From Mycobacterium sp. UM_CSW (GTDB lineage Bacteria > Actinomycetota > Actinomycetes > Mycobacteriales > Mycobacteriaceae), in contig NZ_AUWQ01000012.1 in the NCBI RefSeq assembly GCF_000455205.1, positions 62,001 through 126,000 of the forward strand: a stretch of DNA of 64,000 nucleotides, in the 5' to 3' direction. Shown one piece after another: positions 58,747 through 64,000 of this stretch. Each line of letters opens with the position of its first letter. Within the stretch, counting starts at the first letter, position 1. The notes under the pieces were generated by a model that was given only the letters and a program-made list of their open reading frames with translations, did no database searches and was not told the DNA's origin. The position numbers were made by a program, and so were the translations under genes.

Positions 58747-59649
58747 TCAGTAGAGCGCGTTGGCGAGGTTGCGCCGACCGGCGACGACCTCGGGGTCGGC
58801 GGGGTCGAACAGTTCGAACAACTCGATCAGGCGGGTGCGCACCCGGGTGCGTTCGTCGCCGGATGTGCTGCGCACCAACGCGATTAGGCGCTCGAACGCC
58901 GCTCCGACATCCTGGTTGAGGATCTCTACGTCGGCGGCCGCGAACGCGGCGTCGATGTCGCCGGGAGCGGCGGCGGCCACCGCGACCGCGTCGGGGCGCT
59001 GCGCCGTTGCGCGCGTGAGGAAGTCGATCTGGCGGATCGCGCCCTTGGCTTCGGCGCTCGCCGGATTCGCGTCCAGGATCGCCTGATACGACTCCTTGGC
59101 GCCGGCGAAGTCGCCGTCCTCGAGCTGCTGGCGGGCGTGGGCCAACTCCGGGTCCACTTCCACCTGCTCGGAACCGCTTGGGCCCCTTAGTTTCCCGGCC
59201 GTCGCCTGCAACAGCGAGTCCACCCAGCGTCGCAGCTGGTCGGGCGGCTGTACACCCTGAAAACTGGACAGCGGCTGCCCGGCGGCCAACGCGACCACGG
59301 TCGGCACCGCGTCGACGCCGAATATCTGGGCCACCCTGGGGGCCACGTCGACGTTGACGGTCGCCAGCGACCACTTGCCGTCGTCCTCGGCCGCCAGGCC
59401 GGCCAGCGTCTCGACGAGCTGGACACACGCGTCACTGCGCGGCGACCACAACGCGACCACCACCGGGACCTCGTCGGAGCGGAGCAGCACTTCCTGTTCG
59501 AAATTGGCCTCGGTGACCTCGGTTGCCCCGGGGGCCGCCGGCCCGCCCGCGTCGGGCGACGAAGCACTCTGCTGGGCTCGCTGCTTGAGACCGGAAAGAT
59601 CGACCGCACCGGCAAGTGCGGGCCCGATAGAGGGTCGCGGACGCGTCAC
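58747..59649 (-). CDS. Thioredoxin-like co-chaperone (CnoX/YbbN type; Rv1324 homologue)
   Basis: 300 residues. Residues about 45-150 are a thioredoxin fold (VVVALWSPRSDACVQLVETL) whose redox motif is SDAC (SxxC) rather than CxxC, as in E. coli CnoX. The C-terminal half is TPR-like (ARQQLEDGDFAGAKESYQAIL), the form expected to bind clients and the chaperonin. A disulphide-reductase role is therefore unlikely; holdase or proteasome/chaperonin hand-over is more likely. Convergent with glgB. Confidence 0.88.
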   Translation of the reverse strand: MTRPRPSIGPALAGAVDLSGLKQRAQQSASSPDAGGPAAPGATEVTEANFEQEVLLRSDEVPVVVALWSPRSDACVQLVETLAGLAAEDDGKWSLATVNVDVAPRVAQIFGVDAVPTVVALAAGQPLSSFQGVQPPDQLRRWVDSLLQATAGKLRGPSGSEQVEVDPELAHARQQLEDGDFAGAKESYQAILDANPASAEAKGAIRQIDFLTRATAQRPDAVAVAAAAPGDIDAAFAAADVEILNQDVGAAFERLIALVRSTSGDERTRVRTRLIELFELFDPADPEVVAGRRNLANALY

Positions 59650-59784
59650 GCCGTCAAGTTTGTCATGCGCTTCGGATACCGAGCCACCCGGTCGCTGAGA
59701 CGCTCGAGCGGATGTGATCAGCCGTTATGACCAAGATCACAAACTTTCCCGACGGGCCCGCACCAGCAACTTTAAGCAGATCGC

Positions 59785-60966
59785 CTAACCGGCCCGCAGG
59801 ATCAGCGCGTCACCCTGGCCGCCCGCCCCGCATAGGGCCGCAACGCCATAGCCGGAGCCGCGGCGGGCCAACTCCAGAGCCACATGCAGCGTGATCCTGG
59901 CGCCCGACATGCCGATCGGGTGCCCGACCGCGATCGCACCGCCGTTGACGTTGACGAGCTCGGGGTCGACGCCCAGTTCGCGGGTCGAGGCCAGCGCCAC
60001 CGCAGCGAACGCCTCGTTAATCTCGACGACGTCGAGCTGGTCGACCGAAATCCCCTCGCGGCCGAGCGCTTTCTTGATCGCGTTGGCGGGCTGGGACTGC
60101 AGCGTCGAATCCGGTCCGGCCACGACGCCGTGCGCGCCGATCTCGGCCAGCCACGAAAGCCCCAGCTCCTGCGCTTTTGCCTTGTTCATCACCACGACCG
60201 CGGCCGCGCCGTCGGAGATCTGGGACGCCGAACCGGCCGTGATGGTGCCATCACGGCGAAACGCCGGCTTGAGCCCGGCCAGGGACTCCGCGGTGGTGTT
60301 GGCCCGGATGCCCTCGTCCGCGGTGAATTGCAGCGGATCACCCTTGCGCTGCGGGATATTGACCGGCACGACTTCGTCGGTGAAGACGCCGTCCTTCCAG
60401 GCCGCGGCCGCCTTTTGGTGCGAGCGCGCGGCGTACTCGTCCTGCTCGGCGCGGGTGAACTTGTCGAGGTCGTTGCGCTGCTCGGTGAGCGCGCCCATCG
60501 GCTGGTCGGTGAACACGTCGTGCAGGCCGTCGTAGGCCATGTGGTCCAGGACCGTGACGTCGCCGTACTTGTAGCCCGCCCGGCTGTCCATCAGCAAATG
60601 CGGCGCCTTAGTCATCGACTCCTGGCCGCCGGCCACCACGACGTCAAACTCGCCGGCACGAATGAGCTGGTCGGCGAGCGCGATGGCGTCGATGCCGGAC
60701 AGGCACATCTTGTTGATCGTCAGCGCCGGAACGTCCCAGCCGATGCCCGCAGCGACCGCCGCCTGCCGGGCCGGCATCTGTCCGGCCCCGGCCGTCAGCA
60801 CCTGGCCCATGATCACGTACTCGGCCGCACTCGCCGGCAACTTAGCCTTTTCCAGCGCCCCCGCGATCGCGATGGCGCCCAGGTCGCTGGCCGAGAAATC
60901 CTTCAGCGATCCCATCAACTTGCCGATGGGCGTCCGCGCCCCAGCAACTATCACCGACGTCGTCAC
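59785..60966 (-). CDS. fadA4: Acetyl-CoA acetyltransferase FadA4
   Basis: 393 residues. Thiolase motifs are complete: Cys in [37 protein letters not shown] and CGAGGQGDA. Closely matches Rv1323 and sits beside the epimerase as there. It interconverts two acetyl-CoA and acetoacetyl-CoA. GTG 60966 has AGGAGGAAC upstream; the frame is open to 60990 without signal. Divergent from the epimerase gene by 81 bp. Confidence 0.95.
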   Translation of the reverse strand: MTTSVIVAGARTPIGKLMGSLKDFSASDLGAIAIAGALEKAKLPASAAEYVIMGQVLTAGAGQMPARQAAVAAGIGWDVPALTINKMCLSGIDAIALADQLIRAGEFDVVVAGGQESMTKAPHLLMDSRAGYKYGDVTVLDHMAYDGLHDVFTDQPMGALTEQRNDLDKFTRAEQDEYAARSHQKAAAAWKDGVFTDEVVPVNIPQRKGDPLQFTADEGIRANTTAESLAGLKPAFRRDGTITAGSASQISDGAAAVVVMNKAKAQELGLSWLAEIGAHGVVAGPDSTLQSQPANAIKKALGREGISVDQLDVVEINEAFAAVALASTRELGVDPELVNVNGGAIAVGHPIGMSGARITLHVALELARRGSGYGVAALCGAGGQGDALILRAG

Positions 60967-61047
60967 GAGTTCCTCCTGAGCCTGCACCAACGACCGTTTC
61001 CGCTACCTGGAGAAGCGGAATCTTTGCTGCCACGTTACCGTGGTGTG

Positions 61048-61503
61048 ATGACGACCGACCAAGTTGATGCACGTCACCTCCTGGCAACCTCCTTGGTGAC
61101 CGGCCTGGATCACGTCGGCATTGCGGTCGCCGACCTCGACGCCGCAATCACCTGGTATCACGACCACCTCGGCATGATCCTTGTGCATGAGGAAGTCAAC
61201 GATGACCAGGGCATCCGCGAGGCGATGCTGGCCGTCCCCGGCACCACCGCGCAGCTCCAGTTGATGGCCCCGCTCGACGACTCGTCGACGATCGCGAAGT
61301 TCATGGAGAAGCGCGGCCCGGGCATCCAGCAGATGGCCGTTCGGGTCAGCGATCTGGACACCATCTGCGACCAGCTGCGCGAGCAGGGCGTCCGCCTGGT
61401 CTACGACGCGGCGCGACGCGGCACAGCAAACTCGCGGATCAACTTCATCCACCCCAAGGACGCCGGCGGTGTCCTGATCGAGTTGGTCGAGCCGGCCTCT
61501 TAA
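61048..61503 (+). CDS. mce: Methylmalonyl-CoA epimerase
   Basis: 151 residues of the vicinal oxygen chelate fold: GLDHVGIAVADLDAAITWYHDHLGM at the N-terminus (split GLDHVGIAVADLD), QQMAVRVSDLD and VLIELVEP with the metal ligands His and Glu. It epimerises S- and R-methylmalonyl-CoA for propionate/odd-chain and cholesterol catabolism. Orthologue of Rv1322A. Confidence 0.93.
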   Translation: MTTDQVDARHLLATSLVTGLDHVGIAVADLDAAITWYHDHLGMILVHEEVNDDQGIREAMLAVPGTTAQLQLMAPLDDSSTIAKFMEKRGPGIQQMAVRVSDLDTICDQLREQGVRLVYDAARRGTANSRINFIHPKDAGGVLIELVEPAS

Positions 61504-61515
61504 AGCCAGGCTTGC

Positions 61516-61575
61516 GCCGAGTGTGCGGCCAGCCGCACGTTCGGTGCCGAGTGTGCGGCCAGCCGCACATTCGCG
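61516..61575. repeat. Tandem 30-bp repeat with internal palindrome
   Basis: Two units (61516-61545 and 61546-61575) agree at 27 of 30 positions. Each contains GTGCGGCCAGCCGCAC, a near-perfect inverted repeat. They fill most of the gap between the convergent epimerase and Rv1322-like genes. Confidence 0.8.
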
Positions 61576-61590
61576 ATTCATCCCAGAGCT

Positions 61591-61884
61591 TCAAGACCAC
61601 TTCCGGGTCGGGCCGCGGGTAGCGCGGTTGGTCCAGCACGGCGTGTGCCAGTGCCGCCGATCCTCCAGCCCAGCGTGTGGTGAATCGGTCGGCCACACCA
61701 CCAGATGCGATGTGCCGGAACGTATTTCGTGGTCACAACCCGGACACCGGTAGGTTTTGAGCGCGCGGGCCGCCGCGATCGGCCGCACCTCGTACTCGTG
61801 ACCGTCCGGGCCGATTTCCACGCGGCTCGGCACCGGTGGCGGGATCGCCCGTTGGCCACGTGGCGGTTTGCGGCGCGGACACAT
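61591..61884 (-). CDS. Conserved zinc-site-like hypothetical (Rv1322 homologue)
   Basis: 97 residues. YRCPGCDHEI supplies a CxxC pair and DRRHWHTPCW a His/Cys pair, which together suggest a small zinc-binding fold; GTSHLVVWP is conserved in between. The basic N-terminus may contact nucleic acid. Its ATG overlaps the nucS stop (TGATG), so it is always made with NucS; a role in the same repair process is possible but unproven. Confidence 0.85.
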   Translation of the reverse strand: MCPRRKPPRGQRAIPPPVPSRVEIGPDGHEYEVRPIAAARALKTYRCPGCDHEIRSGTSHLVVWPTDSPHAGLEDRRHWHTPCWTNRATRGPTRKWS

Positions 61885-62564
61885 CAGAACAGCCGGTACT
61901 CGTCGCTATCCATGCCGCGCATCTTGTCGTAATCGAGTGTGATGCAACGGATTCCGCGATCGGTCGCGAGGGTGCGCGCCTGCGGCTTGATCTGCTGAGC
62001 AGCGAAGACGCCTTTGACCGGTGCCAGAACGCTGTCCCGGTTGAGCAACTCGAGATACCGGGTGAGCTGTTCCACGCCGTCGATCTCGCCGCGCCGCTTG
62101 ATTTCCACCGCGACCGAGCCGCCCCGTTCGTCGCGACACAGCAGATCGACGGGGCCAATCGCGGTCATGTACTCGCGGCGCACCAGCGTGTAACCCTCCC
62201 CAAGCAGTTGCACATGCTCGGCGAGCAGCGCCTGCAGGTGGGCCTCGACGCCGTCCTTGACCAATCCGGGGTCGACGCCCAGGTCGTGGCTCGAGTCGTG
62301 CTCGATGTCCTCCACCGTGATCCGCAGCTGCTCGCCAGCCTTGTTCTCGACCACCCACACCGGCGTCTGACCGCCGAGCTCCTCGGTCAACCAGCAGGGC
62401 GGGCTCATCCAGTTCAACGGCTTGTAGGCGCGGTCGTCGGCGTGCACGCTCACCGAGCCGTCGGCCTTGAACAGCAGCAACCGTCGCGCCGACGGCAGGT
62501 GTGCGGTGAGCCGGCCGACGTAGTCGACGGTGCATTGGGCGATGACAAGGCGCACCCGACTCAC
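61884..62564 (-). CDS. nucS: Mismatch-specific endonuclease NucS/EndoMS
   Basis: 226 residues, same length as Rv1321. It carries out the MutS/MutL-independent mismatch repair of actinobacteria. N-terminal DNA-binding domain ([20 protein letters not shown]) and C-terminal RecB-like nuclease with [30 protein letters not shown] (Asp, Glu, Lys catalytic triad) are intact. GTG 62564 fits the orthologue; the frame runs open further upstream. The C-terminal EYRLF resembles a beta-clamp binding tail. Confidence 0.96.
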   Translation of the reverse strand: MSRVRLVIAQCTVDYVGRLTAHLPSARRLLLFKADGSVSVHADDRAYKPLNWMSPPCWLTEELGGQTPVWVVENKAGEQLRITVEDIEHDSSHDLGVDPGLVKDGVEAHLQALLAEHVQLLGEGYTLVRREYMTAIGPVDLLCRDERGGSVAVEIKRRGEIDGVEQLTRYLELLNRDSVLAPVKGVFAAQQIKPQARTLATDRGIRCITLDYDKMRGMDSDEYRLF

Positions 62565-62600
62565 CTTAGAGCGTGGGCGACAAATTAGGCTGGCGCCACG

Positions 62601-64000
62601 ATGTCGGCCAAAATGAGCGTGGCCCAACGTATCGGCCGGGTGCTCGAGCGGATCACCCGCCAGAGCGGCCGCCTGCCGGATACCCCTGCGTACGGCTCAT
62701 TGATCCTCGGGCGGGTGGCGGAAAGCCAACGACGCCGCCGCATCCGCATCCAGATCATCATGACGGTGCTGGTTCTGGGGGCGAACCTGATCGGCATCGG
62801 CGTGGCACTGCTGTTGGTGATAGTCGCCATTCCCGCGCCGAGCATCTTTCACGACGCGCCGGCCTGGCTGACGTTCGGTGTCTCCCCGGCCTACATCGCC
62901 ATCGCCCTGGCGGTGGGCACGTATTGGATCACCCGCCGGACCGTGCTCTCCTTGCGTTGGGCGATCGAGGAGCGCGCGCCCACCGCCGAGGACGAGCGCA
63001 ACACCTTCCTGGCACCGTGGCGACTCGCCATGTACGACCTCGTTCTGTGGGGCATCGGGACGGTGGTGTACACGACGCTCTACGGCCTGGTCAACACGTT
63101 GTTCATCCCGCGGTTCCTCCTCGTCGTCAGCTTCTGCGGCGTTCTGGTGGCCACGTTCAGTTACCTGCTCGCCGAGTTCGCGCTTCGCCCGATTGCCGCC
63201 CAGGCGCTCGAGGCGGGACCACCGCCCCGGCGGTTGTCGGCGGGCATCATGGGGCGAACCATGGTGGTCTGGTTCCTGGGGTCCGGCGTGCCCGTCATCG
63301 GCATCGGCCTGCTGGCAATTTTCCAGATCCTGCTGCGCAACCTGACCGAGACCGAGTTCGCGGTCGGCGTGCTGATCATTTCAGTCGCCACGCTCATCTT
63401 CGGGTGCGCCCTGATGTGGATTCTCGCCTGGCTGACCGCGACCCCGGTGCGCGTGGTGCGCGCGGCGCTGCGCCGCGTCGAGCAGGGCAACCTGCGCGGC
63501 AACCTGGTGGTCTTCGACGGCACCGAGCTCGGCGAGCTGCAGCGCGGATTCAACACGATGGTCGACGGCCTGCGCGAACGCGAACGCGTGCGCGACCTTT
63601 TCGGCCGGCACGTCGGCCGCGAGGTCGCCCTGGCGGCCGAGCGCGAGCGACCGAAACTGGGCGGCGAGGAACGACACGTCGCCGTCGTCTTCATCGACAT
63701 CGTCGGCTCCACCCAACTGGTAACCACCCAGCCCCCTACCGAAGTCGTCGAAGTGCTCAACCGATTTTTCGCGATCGTCGTCGACGAAGTGGACCGCCAT
63801 CGCGGCCTGGTCAACAAGTTCGAAGGCGATGCGTCGCTTGCCATTTTCGGAGCACCGAACCATCTCGACTCGCCCGAGGACGAGGCACTCGCCGCGGCGC
63901 GGTGCATCGCGAAACGGCTCGCCGCCGAGATGTGCGAGCTCGAGGCGGGCATCGGCGTGGCGGCGGGCCAGGTCGTCGCCGGCAACGTGGGCGCCAAGGA
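62601..64000 (+). CDS. Membrane adenylate cyclase with HAMP domain (Rv1318c-Rv1320c type; partial)
   Basis: 466 codons are present; the 3' end is outside the window. About six N-terminal membrane helices (residues 50-285) lead to a HAMP linker ([22 protein letters not shown], split [14 protein letters not shown]) and a class III cyclase domain with [16 protein letters not shown] (metal Asp) and [16 protein letters not shown] (second metal Asp). It makes cAMP in response to an unknown membrane signal. ATG 62601 follows nucS divergently by 36 bp. M. tuberculosis has three tandem copies at this place; further copies may lie beyond the window. Confidence 0.92.
   Translation, partial: MSAKMSVAQRIGRVLERITRQSGRLPDTPAYGSLILGRVAESQRRRRIRIQIIMTVLVLGANLIGIGVALLLVIVAIPAPSIFHDAPAWLTFGVSPAYIAIALAVGTYWITRRTVLSLRWAIEERAPTAEDERNTFLAPWRLAMYDLVLWGIGTVVYTTLYGLVNTLFIPRFLLVVSFCGVLVATFSYLLAEFALRPIAAQALEAGPPPRRLSAGIMGRTMVVWFLGSGVPVIGIGLLAIFQILLRNLTETEFAVGVLIISVATLIFGCALMWILAWLTATPVRVVRAALRRVEQGNLRGNLVVFDGTELGELQRGFNTMVDGLRERERVRDLFGRHVGREVALAAERERPKLGGEERHVAVVFIDIVGSTQLVTTQPPTEVVEVLNRFFAIVVDEVDRHRGLVNKFEGDASLAIFGAPNHLDSPEDEALAAARCIAKRLAAEMCELEAGIGVAAGQVVAGNVGAK

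Noticed and set aside
61516-61575. Tandem repeat as a CRISPR array
   Set aside because: Two directly abutting units with no spacers and no cas genes nearby.

Overview
The window is high-GC actinobacterial DNA and almost certainly a slow-growing, non-tuberculous Mycobacterium, possibly close to the M. avium complex. From about 41.4 kb to the right end, gene content and order mirror, in inverted orientation, the M. tuberculosis block from Rv1343c back to the Rv1318c-Rv1320c cyclases: lprD, rdgB, rph, Rv1339, murI, rhomboid, Rv1333, Rv1332/aosR, clpS, pncB1, dinG, glgP, glgE, glgB, Rv1324, fadA4, Rv1322A, Rv1322, nucS and an adenylate cyclase. The PE_PGRS gene that sits beside glgB in M. tuberculosis is absent, and so is the mec-cysO-cysM operon between Rv1333 and the rhomboid gene. 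There are no insertion sequences, prophage genes or CRISPR arrays.

Region 1 (1-2966): the 3' end of a sodium/solute symporter gene, then a large LuxR-family (LAL type) ATPase regulator on the minus strand. Region 2 (3228-22893): a roughly 20 kb CoA-dependent catabolic island. A minus-strand operon carries a crotonase, an amidohydrolase, an acyl-CoA synthetase, a second amidohydrolase and two paired acyl-CoA dehydrogenases. It is followed by a DapA-like lyase with an SDR, a TetR regulator, and a crotonase with a thioesterase. A plus-strand operon then carries three crotonases and three AMP-forming ligases, mostly translationally coupled. Three promoter regions in this island share a 19-bp motif (TACTGTA-N9-GTA core), so one TetR regulon is likely. 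Stress-type small proteins (GlsB and CsbD families) sit inside the island. The substrate is unknown.

Region 3 (22890-32062): a small secreted protein, then a second acyl-CoA degradation divergon. A minus-strand operon (fabG-like SDR, thiolase, CaiB/BaiF CoA-transferase, acyl-CoA dehydrogenase, GntR/FCD regulator) faces a plus-strand operon (acyl-CoA dehydrogenase, mycofactocin-type SDR, flavin-barrel oxidase) across an AT-rich divergent promoter. A phosphotransferase-like gene follows. Region 4 (32131-39075): the iron-siderophore transporter irtA-irtB behind an IdeR-like box, and a DesA3-like fatty acid desaturase with its ferredoxin-type reductase. The mbtK/mbtL-N genes that flank irtAB in M. 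tuberculosis are missing here. Region 5 (39350-42173): an NmrA-like protein, a small hypothetical protein, a GarA-like FHA protein, tRNA-Leu(UAG), lprD and a DUF3817 membrane protein.

Region 6 (42326-64000) is core housekeeping: nucleotide-pool cleaning and RNA processing (rdgB, rph), a cyclic-nucleotide phosphodiesterase, peptidoglycan precursor (murI), proteolysis (rhomboid, P1 peptidase, clpS), NAD salvage (pncB), a DNA helicase, the alpha-glucan set glgP/glgE/glgB, a redox-inactive thioredoxin co-chaperone, thiolase fadA4, methylmalonyl-CoA epimerase, the mismatch endonuclease nucS, and a membrane adenylate cyclase cut by the window end. Palindromic repeats lie at three convergent gene junctions (about 14.1, 42.2 and 61.5 kb). 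Gene functions rest on family motifs read by eye; pathway-level statements are inference.
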